64,000 nt of DNA from Entomomonas sp945283395 (GTDB lineage Bacteria > Pseudomonadota > Gammaproteobacteria > Pseudomonadales > Pseudomonadaceae), in the NCBI GenBank assembly GCA_946480835.1, contig CAMLLC010000007.1, positions 1-64,000 on the forward strand, written 5' to 3'. The translations under genes and the position numbers were made by a program. Under the pieces are notes generated by a model. That model was not told where the DNA came from. It ran no database searches and worked only from the letters and a program-made list of their open reading frames with translations. The stretch's first letter is position 1; each line of letters begins with the position of its first letter. This document shows positions 7,137-16,092 of this stretch, in pieces.

Positions 7137-7367
7137 ATGGCACGTTTTTTCCGTCGTCGTAAATTTTGCCGCTTTACAGCTGAAGGCGTGCAAGAGATCG
7201 ATTACAAAGATTTGAATACATTAAAAGCATACATTACTGAAACAGGTAAAATCGTTCCTAGCCGTATTACAGGAACAAAAGCTAAATATCAACGGCAATT
7301 AGCTACTGCTATCAAACGTGCGCGTTATCTAGCTTTAATACCTTATATTGATGGTCACGATCGTTAA
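7137..7367 (+). CDS. rpsR: 30S ribosomal protein S18
   Basis: The 76-residue protein begins MARFFRRRKFCRF and ends with the conserved ARYLALIPYIDGH segment; S18 is the partner of S6 in the 30S platform. A TTGAGGAG site precedes the ATG. It sits directly after rpsF and before the DUF2232 gene, the usual Pseudomonas order (priB, found here in enterobacteria, is absent). Confidence 0.97.
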   Translation: MARFFRRRKFCRFTAEGVQEIDYKDLNTLKAYITETGKIVPSRITGTKAKYQRQLATAIKRARYLALIPYIDGHDR

Positions 7368-7403
7368 TTATTGGTTGTTTTCATAAAGTAAAGGATAAAA
7401 GTC

Positions 7404-8267
7404 ATGCGTTCTATAGCTGAATTTATAATGCGGGGACGTATGCAGGCTATGTTGGTAGTAGCTATTATGGTTTTTCCAGACCTATTTTGGATTGGGGCAG
7501 CCGCAGCGAGTTTAGTGTTATTAAGAAGAGGCATTAATCAAGTTTTACCTATTGCTCTTGTGGGATTAGTAATAGGATTGGTGAGCTGGTATTTCGATAA
7601 ACCACTACCATTTTTTGTACTGATAAGCGCTTTAGTTTTAGCCTATGTATTGCGAATAACAGTATCTTGGGTGTATGTATTAGTAGTAAGTGTATTGTTA
7701 AGTATTGTTTGTTATTGGATATTCTACTTTTATCCAACTCATATAATGGTTATGATGACCACTAGTTTTGCGCAACAATTGCCTAACATCTTGCAAGAAT
7801 CTAATCAAATAACTGCTGAGCAAAGTATAGAAATGGTAAAAGTAACTACCCCTATGGTGATTCCTCTGTTTTATACAATAGGTATGCAGGGTTTAGCTAT
7901 AGTAAGTTTAATGCTTGGCCGTTATTGGCAATCTTTGCTATATAACCCAGGTGGTTTTTGGAATGAATTTTATCAGCTAAGAATACCTATAGGTATAATG
8001 ACAGCTTTAGTAATAGGTATGTTAATTGTTCCTAGTATCCTTAACTCTTTGCTAGTATTAACGTTTTTATGCAGTATACCTTTGGCGTTTGCTGGTTTGT
8101 CGTTAGTACATACTATGCTTGCTAAGAGTGGAATGAATATGGGTATAGTTATTTTTTATACCTTATTTATCATAGCTTTTTTGGCTTTTTATCCTTTATT
8201 AGTAATATTGGCTATTATTGATAGTTTTTTAAATTTAAGAAAGATACCTAGTAAAGTATCTTCTTGA
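7404..8267 (+). CDS. DUF2232-type integral membrane protein
   Basis: The 287-residue protein is almost entirely hydrophobic, with about seven to eight membrane helices (for example about 15-40, 45-62, 68-85, 90-112, 145-170, 195-220 and 245-275). It belongs by position and character to the DUF2232/YybS-like group that lies between rpsR and rplI in Pseudomonas. No function is established. AAAGGAT precedes the ATG, 36 bases after rpsR, so it is probably cotranscribed with the ribosomal genes. Confidence 0.8.
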   Translation: MRSIAEFIMRGRMQAMLVVAIMVFPDLFWIGAAAASLVLLRRGINQVLPIALVGLVIGLVSWYFDKPLPFFVLISALVLAYVLRITVSWVYVLVVSVLLSIVCYWIFYFYPTHIMVMMTTSFAQQLPNILQESNQITAEQSIEMVKVTTPMVIPLFYTIGMQGLAIVSLMLGRYWQSLLYNPGGFWNEFYQLRIPIGIMTALVIGMLIVPSILNSLLVLTFLCSIPLAFAGLSLVHTMLAKSGMNMGIVIFYTLFIIAFLAFYPLLVILAIIDSFLNLRKIPSKVSS

Positions 8268-8307
8268 TAAAAACTAACAAGATTGAAAAATGTGAGGTAA
8301 GACTTAA

Positions 8308-8757
8308 ATGGAAGTCATCCTATTAGATAAAGTAGAAAACCTTGGTAACCTAGGTGATAAGGTAACTGTAAAAGCTGGCTATGGCCGTAATTTCTTGTTA
8401 CCGCAAGGTAAGGCAACCATGGCTACGCCAGCAAATATAAAAATCTTTGAAGCCCGTCGTGCTGAGCTTGAACAATTAGCAGCTGAAAAATTAGCTGCTG
8501 CTAAAGCCCGCGCCGCTAAGTTAAATGAGCTAGAAATCTCCATTACTGCTAACGCAGGTGATGAAGGTAAATTGTTCGGCTCTATTGGCACTTATGATAT
8601 TTCAGAAGTATTAACTCATAATGCAGGTATTGAGGTACATAAGAGCGAGATACGTTTACCTAACGGGACTATCCGTCATACCGGTGAATACAATGTTGAC
8701 TTACATTTGCACTCAGATGTAAATGCAACTATCAAATTAATCGTAGTTGCTGGTTAA
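8308..8757 (+). CDS. rplI: 50S ribosomal protein L9
   Basis: The 149-residue protein has the L9 N-terminal RNA-binding domain (MEVILLDKVENLGNLGDKV, then KAGYGRNFLLPQGKA at 22-36), a long connecting helix rich in Ala/Glu/Lys (about 42-75) and the C-terminal domain with GKLFGSIGTYDI. L9 binds 23S rRNA near L1 and helps reading-frame maintenance. TGAGG precedes the ATG. A strong terminator follows. Confidence 0.97.
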   Translation: MEVILLDKVENLGNLGDKVTVKAGYGRNFLLPQGKATMATPANIKIFEARRAELEQLAAEKLAAAKARAAKLNELEISITANAGDEGKLFGSIGTYDISEVLTHNAGIEVHKSEIRLPNGTIRHTGEYNVDLHLHSDVNATIKLIVVAG

Positions 8758-8794
8758 TTTATACTACTTATTAAGAGTTGATATAAAATATAAT

Positions 8795-8836
8795 AGGCAC
8801 GTTATCGTTTTTGCGTTAACGTGCCTTTTATTTTTA
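8795..8836 (+). terminator. Strong intrinsic terminator between rplI and dnaB
   Basis: AGGCACGTTA (8795-8804) pairs perfectly with TAACGTGCCT (8817-8826), followed by a T-rich tract (TTTTATTTTT). It lies only about 20-30 bases before the dnaB start, leaving no room for a dnaB promoter after it, so dnaB is likely expressed by partial readthrough of this structure or from a promoter upstream of it. Confidence 0.85.
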
Positions 8837-8855
8837 GAGTTATTAAGAAAGTTAT

Positions 8856-10247
8856 ATGGTTAATTCAGTCGTTGAACAATTTGATGCAGAAACCTCATCT
8901 CTGAAGATTCCGCCTCACTCGATAGAAGCTGAGCAAGCGGTATTGGGAGGTATTATGTTAGACAATAATACTTGGGATAGGGTGGAAGATTTAGTATCTG
9001 ATAATGATTTTTATAGGCATGACCATAGACTTATTTTTCGCGCCATAGCTAAACTTGCTGAGCGTAATCAACCTTTTGATGTAGTGACATTGTCAGAACA
9101 ATTAGATAAAGAAGGGGTGTCTGAGCAAGTAGGAGGATTAGCTTACTTAGGGGAGCTAGCGCGTAATATTCCTTCAGTAGCTAATATTCGTGCCTATGCT
9201 CATATAATTAGAGAGCGAGCCACTTTAAGACAGCTCATTACGGTGAGTAATGAAATAGCTGATAGTGCCTATCTGACCAAAGGTCGTACTGGTGATGAAA
9301 TCTTAGATGATGCTGAAAGATTGATTTTTCAAATTGCTGAAGGAAGGCCAAAAACAGGTGGGCCAGAAGCTATTAATGATATTCTTTCGAAAACAGTTGA
9401 TCGTATTGATACATTATTTAATTCTAATGATCCTTTAACAGGTGTTTCGACAGGTTTTAGCGATTTAGATGACAAAACTCATGGCTTGCAACCTGCTGAT
9501 TTAGTGATAGTGGCTGGTCGTCCTTCAATGGGTAAAACCTCTTTCGCTATGAATATAGTAGAAAATACCGTGTTAAGAACTGATAAAGTTGTCTTGGTTT
9601 ATTCCCTAGAAATGCCAGCTGAATCATTGGCTATGCGGATGCTTTCTTCTTTAGGGCGCATCGAGCAGGGAAAAATTAGAACAGGTCGGTTAGATGAAGA
9701 TGATTGGCCAAGGTTAACATCTGCTATAAACTTATTGAATGAACGTAAATTATTTATAGACGATACCGCAGGCATTACTCCATCTGAAATGCGTTCAAGA
9801 ACTCGACGGTTAGCAAGAGAGCATGGAGAAATAGCTCTTATAATGGTGGATTATTTACAATTAATGCAATTAGGTGGCGGTAATAGCGAAAATAGAACGA
9901 ATGAGATTTCCGAAATATCTCGTTCATTAAAGGCATTAGCAAAAGAGTTTAATTGTCCTGTGGTGGCACTGTCTCAATTAAACCGTTCGTTAGAAAGTCG
10001 CCCTAATAAGCGCCCAGTTAATGCGGATCTTCGTGAGTCGGGAGCAATTGAGCAGGATGCAGATGTCATTATGTTTGTCTATCGCGATGAGGTCTACCAC
10101 TCTGAAACGGAGCATAAGGGAATCGCTGAGATTATTATTGGTAAACAGCGTAATGGCCCTATAGGTACCGTGAGATTAGCCTTTCTTGGTAAATATACAC
10201 GCTTTGAGAATTTAGCAGCGGGGATGTATGAGTTCGATGAAGAGTAA
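8856..10247 (+). CDS. dnaB: Replicative DNA helicase DnaB
   Basis: DnaB is the hexameric 5'-3' helicase that unwinds the chromosome at the fork. The 463-residue protein has the N-terminal primase-interacting domain (about 18-120, HSIEAEQAVLGG) and the RecA-like motor. The Walker A GRPSMGKTS is at 221-229, Walker B-like ALIMVDYLQLM near 325-335, and the C-terminal DLRESGAIEQDADVI motif is present. No intein interrupts it. A probable loader gene, dciA, lies at 35.6 kb; no DnaC is seen. Confidence 0.97.
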   Translation: MVNSVVEQFDAETSSLKIPPHSIEAEQAVLGGIMLDNNTWDRVEDLVSDNDFYRHDHRLIFRAIAKLAERNQPFDVVTLSEQLDKEGVSEQVGGLAYLGELARNIPSVANIRAYAHIIRERATLRQLITVSNEIADSAYLTKGRTGDEILDDAERLIFQIAEGRPKTGGPEAINDILSKTVDRIDTLFNSNDPLTGVSTGFSDLDDKTHGLQPADLVIVAGRPSMGKTSFAMNIVENTVLRTDKVVLVYSLEMPAESLAMRMLSSLGRIEQGKIRTGRLDEDDWPRLTSAINLLNERKLFIDDTAGITPSEMRSRTRRLAREHGEIALIMVDYLQLMQLGGGNSENRTNEISEISRSLKALAKEFNCPVVALSQLNRSLESRPNKRPVNADLRESGAIEQDADVIMFVYRDEVYHSETEHKGIAEIIIGKQRNGPIGTVRLAFLGKYTRFENLAAGMYEFDEE

Positions 10248-10265
10248 TAATTATAGGACAGCATA

Positions 10266-11210
10266 ATGCGAATCCAGTTAGCTAATCCACGAGGTTTTTG
10301 TGCAGGGGTGGATAGAGCCATTGAAATAGTGAATAAGGCATTAGATTTATTTGAACCCCCTATTTATGTACGTCATGAGGTAGTTCATAATAGATTTGTA
10401 GTAGAAAATCTAAGAAATAGAGGCGCAGTATTTGTCGAAGAATTAGATCAAGTTCCTGATGGCAATATTGTTATCTTTAGCGCACACGGTGTTTCTAAAA
10501 CGGTACAAGCGGAAGCAGACCGTAGGAGATTAAAAGTCTTTAATGCTACTTGCCCATTGGTAACTAAAGTACATATGGAGGTTGTACGTTATAGTCAAAA
10601 AGGTCAAGAATGTATTTTGATAGGCCATGCGGGGCATCCTGAAGTAGAAGGAACTATGGGACAATACGATAAAAGCCTAGGAGGTGCTATCTATTTAGTA
10701 GAAAATGAACAAGATGTTCAAATGTTAGAAGTTAAAAATCCACAAACTCTAGCGTATGTCACCCAGACTACTTTATCTATGGACGATACTGCAAAAGTAA
10801 TAGATGCTTTGAGATTGAAGTTTCCAGCAATTAATGGCCCGCGCAAAAATGATATTTGTTATGCTACCCAGAATAGGCAAGATGCAGTTAAGGCTTTAGC
10901 CAGTGGCTGTGATTTGGTATTAGTAGTAGGTAGTCCTAATAGTTCTAATTCCAATAGATTAAGAGAACTTTCTGAGCGGATGGGTACTAAAGCTTATTTA
11001 ATAGATGGCGTCCAAGATTTAGCTAGGGATTGGTTTACACCAGAGATGACCATAGGCATCACAGCAGGGGCCTCAGCTCCAGAAATCTTAGTCCAAGATG
11101 TTATTAATCAGTTGCAAAATTGGGGAGCCGATGAGGTCAAAGAGCTAGAAGGTCGCCCTGAAAATATTACTTTTTCAATGCCAAAAGAATTGCGAGTAAA
11201 AGAACTCTAA
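10266..11210 (+). CDS. ispH: 4-hydroxy-3-methylbut-2-enyl diphosphate reductase
   Basis: IspH (LytB) performs the last step of the MEP isoprenoid pathway, reducing HMBPP to IPP and DMAPP with a 4Fe-4S cluster. The 314-residue protein keeps the three cluster cysteines C12 (PRGFCAGV), C96 (NATCPLV) and C198 (DICYATQNR), plus H41, H74, H124 and the catalytic E126 (HAGHPEVEG). AGGA precedes the ATG, 18 bases after dnaB, implying cotranscription. In Pseudomonas dnaB is instead followed by alr and ispH lies near lspA, so this linkage is different. Confidence 0.96.
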   Translation: MRIQLANPRGFCAGVDRAIEIVNKALDLFEPPIYVRHEVVHNRFVVENLRNRGAVFVEELDQVPDGNIVIFSAHGVSKTVQAEADRRRLKVFNATCPLVTKVHMEVVRYSQKGQECILIGHAGHPEVEGTMGQYDKSLGGAIYLVENEQDVQMLEVKNPQTLAYVTQTTLSMDDTAKVIDALRLKFPAINGPRKNDICYATQNRQDAVKALASGCDLVLVVGSPNSSNSNRLRELSERMGTKAYLIDGVQDLARDWFTPEMTIGITAGASAPEILVQDVINQLQNWGADEVKELEGRPENITFSMPKELRVKEL

Positions 11211-11241
11211 AAAGGTGATGTTAGGTCTTCTTTAATATTCA

Positions 11242-11288
11242 CAGTAATAATTATGGTTATTACTGCTATTAAAAGTAATTTTTTTTAG
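11242..11288 (+). terminator. Probable terminator after ispH
   Basis: CAGTAATAA (11242-11250) pairs with TTATTACTG (11257-11265). Part of the right arm, ATTACT, can alternatively pair with AGTAAT just before a run of eight T at about 11279. Two mutually exclusive hairpins are therefore possible; the second is the classic terminator form. Confidence 0.5.
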
Positions 11289-11417
11289 CCCCTTTTTTTT
11301 GAAAGTTAAAATTTAAGACTTAAGGTTAAGGAACTTTCCTACCAAGTAAAAAAAGGTTAGGTTAGACAATTATTTTATGGGGGGTTAATAGTATTAAATA
11401 GTTTTATTTTAAATTCG

Positions 11418-12305
11418 CTATCCTTTAAACATATAGGTAGCAAGCCCTGCTACATTGACTTTAACAGAGAATAAATTACCTGCTTGTGGGTATTGATTTA
11501 ATTGCTCAGCTGATAAATTTTCTCTTGAGGTTGTAATGTAGAGAGTTTTTAAATCTTTGTCCCCAAAGGTAATCATGGTAGGCCATTTAACCGGTAATTT
11601 AATTTCATCTAATAATTCGCCACAAGCAGATAGTCTGAAAATACACCCATCAGCAAATTGTGCCGACCAATAACAGCCTTCTTCATCAAACGCAGCTCCA
11701 TCAGGTTGGCCGTGGTAACCCGATTTATTGAAAAGTTTGACGATTTGTTTTTTTCCTAGTGGTTGTCCATGCTGGGGATCTAGAGCTTGACGATAGAGTA
11801 CATGGTGAGGAGTGTCAGTAAAATAGAACCATTTTTTATCGGGAGAAAAAGCTAGCCCATTGGTGATTTCTAAGTTCTCAACAACATGATGCAATTTGAA
11901 ATTTTCATCTAAATAGCAAAATACCGAATTCGCTTGGTGATCTGTTTCCCAAAGTGTACCACACCAAAAACGGCCCCAAGGATCTACTTTGCCATCATTA
12001 AAACGACTATCCTCAGAACCTGTTGGATTTTTAGCAATTTGCCTTTCCATATTACCTGTTGCATCAAGCAAGAATATACCTGAGCGCATAGCAGCAACAA
12101 AACCACCTTGTTCTCTTAGCCCGAAACTACCAATGTTCTCATGAACTGCAATAGTTGAATGCCCTGCTGTTGTGGGCTCATAGCGATGGATGATATTTGA
12201 CAATATATCTACAAAATATAATGCTTGCTCTTTAACCGACCATGTAGGGCATTCGGCAAGTTGAGCGTGAATATCTAATACCATTTTTACTTGGTATTTA
12301 GCCAT
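11418..12305 (-). CDS. SMP-30/gluconolactonase/LRE-family lactonase
   Basis: The 295-residue protein is a six-bladed beta-propeller of the SMP-30/regucalcin family, metal-dependent lactonases that hydrolyse sugar lactones. Expected metal ligands are present: the Glu in QLAECPTWS (about 18), the Asn in EITNGLAFSPD (about 148) and the Asp in GQPDGAAFDEEG (about 197). RFNDGKVDPWGRFWCGT is the characteristic substrate-pocket segment. There is no signal peptide, so it is cytoplasmic. The sugar is unknown. It is divergently transcribed from the SDR gene at 12488 with a 182-bp gap. Confidence 0.88.
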   Translation of the reverse strand: MAKYQVKMVLDIHAQLAECPTWSVKEQALYFVDILSNIIHRYEPTTAGHSTIAVHENIGSFGLREQGGFVAAMRSGIFLLDATGNMERQIAKNPTGSEDSRFNDGKVDPWGRFWCGTLWETDHQANSVFCYLDENFKLHHVVENLEITNGLAFSPDKKWFYFTDTPHHVLYRQALDPQHGQPLGKKQIVKLFNKSGYHGQPDGAAFDEEGCYWSAQFADGCIFRLSACGELLDEIKLPVKWPTMITFGDKDLKTLYITTSRENLSAEQLNQYPQAGNLFSVKVNVAGLATYMFKG

Positions 12306-12487
12306 ATTAGGTATCTCTACAAGTAAATAAATTATAAGTTGATATGGAAATTATTCACTAAAACCTTTGGGTTTTCAAAAGACAAAGGTCTAATACTAGC
12401 TATCTGATAATTTTGATAGTTTGAAGAAGTAGCACTCATGTTGACTCAGAGATTGATTATGAAAATTGATAGCGAGGTAAGCCGATA

Positions 12488-13387
12488 ATGTCACAGCAAG
12501 ATATTTATACTATGCAAGACCCAACAACCGAATTTTATCATGATAAGTTTGCCAAACAGCCCCAAACGCCACCAGGTATTCAGTCTAAAATGCAACCCAT
12601 ACCTGATTGTGGAGAAAAGACCTATAAGGGTAGTAATAAATTAACAGGACGTAAAGCGTTAGTAACAGGTGGTGATTCAGGAATAGGCAGGGCAGCAGCG
12701 ATAGCCTATGCAAAAGAAGGGGCAGATGTTGCTATTAACTATCTTCCTGAGGAGCAAAGTGATGCTGAGGAGGTGGCAGAAGTCATTAAATCATTAGGGC
12801 GCAAGGCAATACTCATTCCTGGTGATTTAAGTGAAGAAGCTTTTAATAAAAAATTAGTCGAAGAAGCTAGAACTGGACTAGGAGGCTTAGATATATTAGC
12901 GCTGGTAGCGGGTAAACAACAGCATGTAGAAGATATTTTAAAATTATCTACTGAGCAAATACGCAAAACTTTTGAAATAAATGTGTTTTCTTTGTTTTGG
13001 ACAATTAAAGCAGCCTTACCTCACCTTCCCAAAGGATCTACTATTATTACCACTTCGTCAAATCAAAATTATTTACCTGATGGCTTTTTATTAGACTATG
13101 CCTCTACTAAAGCAGCCATTATTGCTTTTAGTAGAGCATTGGCTAAACAAATTGCCCACAAAGGAATTAGAGTGAATATAGTTGCCCCAGGACCAATCTG
13201 GACACCTTTACAAATATGTGGCGGACAACCACAAGATGTAATTTGTGACTTTGGTGTAACTACACCTATTGGTAGAGCTGGTCAACCTGTTGAGTTATCA
13301 AGTTTATATGTGTTTTTAGCTTCTCAAGAATCTAGTTATATTACCGCGGAGGTGTTTGGTGTAACAGGAGGTATGCATTGTGGTTAG
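12488..13387 (+). CDS. Short-chain dehydrogenase/reductase with N-terminal extension (YghA-like)
   Basis: This NAD(P)-dependent oxidoreductase has 299 residues. The first ~50 form an extension with the family-type DPTTEFYHDKF and PGIQSKMQPIPDCGE segments, followed by a Rossmann domain with TGGDSGIGRA (about 60-69), the YASTK active-site pair (about 199-203) and NIVAPGPIWTPL. The extension and motifs match the YghA/glucose dehydrogenase-like SDR subgroup associated with stress. The usual NAG motif is replaced by LVAGKQQ. Substrate unknown. GAGGTAAGCCGATA precedes the ATG. Confidence 0.88.
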   Translation: MSQQDIYTMQDPTTEFYHDKFAKQPQTPPGIQSKMQPIPDCGEKTYKGSNKLTGRKALVTGGDSGIGRAAAIAYAKEGADVAINYLPEEQSDAEEVAEVIKSLGRKAILIPGDLSEEAFNKKLVEEARTGLGGLDILALVAGKQQHVEDILKLSTEQIRKTFEINVFSLFWTIKAALPHLPKGSTIITTSSNQNYLPDGFLLDYASTKAAIIAFSRALAKQIAHKGIRVNIVAPGPIWTPLQICGGQPQDVICDFGVTTPIGRAGQPVELSSLYVFLASQESSYITAEVFGVTGGMHCG

Positions 13388-13440
13388 TAGTATTAAGCTT
13401 ATTTAAGGTAAGGATTTAATATTAATCTTTTGGCATTTTA

Positions 13441-13470
13441 AACTTCTCTACTTGGAGAAGTTTTTTTTGT
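13441..13470 (+). terminator. Intrinsic terminator after the SDR gene
   Basis: AACTTCTC (13441-13448) pairs perfectly with GAGAAGTT (13455-13462) around a six-base loop and is followed by eight consecutive T counting the last stem bases. Classic form. Confidence 0.85.
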
Positions 13471-13665
13471 TAACTAACACACACTATAATATTTATTAAA
13501 ATCAATAGAAAAAGCCAAATTTAGCTTATTTATGTGTTTAATCATGTAGGTTAACTAATTATTAAAATGCTTAACCCAATAAAACTATAATTAATTATTC
13601 TGTCTAATAAAAACCGTAAAATTTATTTTATAATAAACTTAATTATTTATCAGCAAGGGATCATT

Positions 13666-15336
13666 ATGACAATGCCTTACTATATTCAACCTAGTAATGT
13701 AACTAAGTTGCCTAGTTGGCAAGCACTAGTTAAACATTATGAACAGATGAAAAATTTTAATATGAAGGCAGCTTTTCGAGAAAATCCTAATAGGTTTACT
13801 GATTTCTCGATTGATGATACGGGCTTATTGTTTGATTATTCAAAGAATTTAATTAACCAACAAACAGTGTCTTTACTAGTTAATTTAGTCAAAGAAGTTG
13901 GGTTGGCAGAAGCAAGAAAGGATTTATTTACAGGGAAATTGGTTAATGCTTCAGAAAATAGGGCAGCATTGCATACCGCGCTTAGAAGGCCGTTTGGTGA
14001 TCAGGTAGTAGTAAATGGAAAAGATATTATGCCTGAAGTACATCATGTACTAAACCAAATGACAGTATTAGTAAATAATATTCATAATGGGCTATGGCGG
14101 GGCTATACTAATAAAGCTATTACCGATGTAGTGAATATTGGGATAGGTGGTTCATTTTTAGGTCCTAAATTAGTGTCAGAAGGGTTATTACCTTTTGCTC
14201 AAAAAGGGGTAACTTGCCATTATTTAGCCAATATAGACGGTAGTGAATTTAATGAGGTAGTTAATGACTTAAACGCAGAAACTACTTTATTTATCGTATC
14301 AAGTAAATCTTTTGGTACTTTGGAAACTTTGAAAAATGCTCAAGCAGCTAGGAGCTGGTTTTTAGCTAAAGGAGGTAAAGTACAAGATTTAGCGAAACAT
14401 TTTATTGCAGTTTCCTCTAATGTAAAAGTAGCTATTGAATTTGGTATAGCTGAAGAAAATATTTTTCCTATGTGGGATTGGGTAGGAGGTCGTTATTCAT
14501 TATGGTCAGCCATAGGGTTACCCATAGCCTTAAGTATAGGAATGGCTAATTTTAAAGAGTTATTAGCAGGTGCTTATAGTATGGATAAGCATTTTCAAAC
14601 AGCACCTTTTGAAAAAAATATGCCAGTTTTAATGGCCTTATTAGGTATTTGGTATACAAATTTCTTTAAAGCACAGAGCCATGCTATTTTACCTTACGAT
14701 CATGACTTACGCGATTTTGTTAAACATTTACAACAATTGGATATGGAGTCCAATGGTAAAGGAGTTAGACAAGATGGTACGTTATTAGATATTGAAACTG
14801 GCCCCATCATTTGGGGGGGAGTCGGCTGTAATGGCCAACATGCCTATCATCAATTGCTACACCAAGGTACAAGACTAATACCTGCTGATTTTATTGTACC
14901 TGTTATCAGTGCTAGTCCTGTAAGCGATCACCATCAGTGGTTATATGCTAATTGCTTAAGTCAAAGTCAAGCTCTTATGCAAGGTAAAAGCCGTCAACAA
15001 GTAGAACAGGAGCTTACTGCAAAAGGCTATAGTGCAGAGCAGATAGCTAAACTAGCTCCGCATAAAGTGATATCTGGTAATCGACCTTCTAATACTATAG
15101 TGTTAGAAAGAGTGAATCCCCGTCAACTAGGTGCATTAGTTGCTTTGTATGAACATAAGGTATTTGTCCAAAGTGTGGTATGGGGCATTAATGCATTTGA
15201 TCAATGGGGCGTAGAATTAGGTAAAGAATTAGGTAAAGAAGTTTATAAAGGTTTAACGGATTACCATCCTAAACAAGCAGATGATGGGTCTACTCAAGGG
15301 TTAATAGAGTATTTCCGGAATCATCACAGAGGTTAG
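13666..15336 (+). CDS. pgi: Glucose-6-phosphate isomerase
   Basis: Pgi interconverts glucose 6-phosphate and fructose 6-phosphate in the cytoplasm. The 556-residue protein is full length. Landmarks are NIGIGGSFLGPKLV and SSKSFGTLETL in the first sugar isomerase (SIS) domain, the catalytic Glu region MESNGKGVRQDG, the His-bearing NGQHAYHQLLHQGT, and the C-terminal EHKVFVQSVVWGINAFDQWGVE signature split by the catalytic Lys in GVELGKELGKE. AAGGGAT lies before the ATG. TATAAT at 13629-13634 could be the -10, though no good -35 is seen. It appears to be monocistronic. Confidence 0.96.
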   Translation: MTMPYYIQPSNVTKLPSWQALVKHYEQMKNFNMKAAFRENPNRFTDFSIDDTGLLFDYSKNLINQQTVSLLVNLVKEVGLAEARKDLFTGKLVNASENRAALHTALRRPFGDQVVVNGKDIMPEVHHVLNQMTVLVNNIHNGLWRGYTNKAITDVVNIGIGGSFLGPKLVSEGLLPFAQKGVTCHYLANIDGSEFNEVVNDLNAETTLFIVSSKSFGTLETLKNAQAARSWFLAKGGKVQDLAKHFIAVSSNVKVAIEFGIAEENIFPMWDWVGGRYSLWSAIGLPIALSIGMANFKELLAGAYSMDKHFQTAPFEKNMPVLMALLGIWYTNFFKAQSHAILPYDHDLRDFVKHLQQLDMESNGKGVRQDGTLLDIETGPIIWGGVGCNGQHAYHQLLHQGTRLIPADFIVPVISASPVSDHHQWLYANCLSQSQALMQGKSRQQVEQELTAKGYSAEQIAKLAPHKVISGNRPSNTIVLERVNPRQLGALVALYEHKVFVQSVVWGINAFDQWGVELGKELGKEVYKGLTDYHPKQADDGSTQGLIEYFRNHHRG

Positions 15337-15697
15337 CCTTTTTATCAAGACCGATAGAAAAAGTTAGCTTCCATCGGCCTTAAAGCATGTTCTTGTTAGT
15401 TTATATAGGTTATTAATAATATCTATCTAGAAAAATTGCCTGACTAGCAAACTAGTTTATATAACTTTTTGATCATTTCTCTTCATCATACTAGCTTGTC
15501 AGTTCTCAAATAAAACTAGAGGATGATAATAGTGATAGAAAGGAGCCATAGTAATTTGTAGTAATAATTACTGCTAGAAACAACATCACCTTATAAAGAA
15601 TATTTACTAAATCTAACTCATAATTTTTTTACAAGGCTTTCTTCTTTTTGATTCTTATTAGCAGTTTTATTATTTTTCTACAGCACTAATTTAATTA
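15337..15697. other. 361-bp gap between pgi and the DUF2388 gene
   Basis: The two genes converge here. A hairpin of CCGATAGAA (15351-15359) with TTCCATCGG (15369-15377), one mismatch, follows pgi but has no T run. The repeated segment AGTTTATATA occurs near 15399 and 15453. No gene or known RNA is supported in the remainder. Confidence 0.4.
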
Positions 15698-16009
15698 TTA
15701 ATAAGCTAAAATTGCTTTTGCTAATTCAAGATCAGATAAATATTGGATTTGAGGATAATGTTGGCGTATATGAGTTAATGCTGTTTCAAGGAATACTCCT
15801 TTTACTTGGCCATGACTGCCTACATAGGCAACAGCATCTGATTGTGCTTGAATAATAATTTTATCCCGTTTGGTCGTATGAGTAGACGCTGATGAACCAA
15901 TTGAAGTTCCAGAGGTAGCAAGATTATTAAAAAAGTTAGTGGTTGCTTCAAAAGCAAATAAGTGTATTGAAAATAAACAACTTATCATAATAAGTAAAAA
16001 ATACCGCAT
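15698..16009 (-). CDS. DUF2388 family secreted protein
   Basis: The 103-residue protein has a signal peptide (about 1-19, LLIMISCLFSIHLFAF) and the DUF2388 core: a Ser/Thr-rich linker, KRDKIIIQAQSDAVAYVGSHG, then a LETALTHIRQHYPQ helix and a terminal DLELAKAILAY. The family is a small paralogous group known almost only from Pseudomonas and relatives, usually with several copies per genome, and its role is unknown. Its presence is a good lineage marker. GAGAGGTTATT lies before the start on the coding strand. Confidence 0.85.
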   Translation of the reverse strand: MRYFLLIMISCLFSIHLFAFEATTNFFNNLATSGTSIGSSASTHTTKRDKIIIQAQSDAVAYVGSHGQVKGVFLETALTHIRQHYPQIQYLSDLELAKAILAY

Positions 16010-16092
16010 AATAACCTCTCATAACTGGTTTTAATATTGTAGCTTGTTTTTAGCTAAAGTGAATCATCTTTTAACCTTAGGCAACGCCTATA

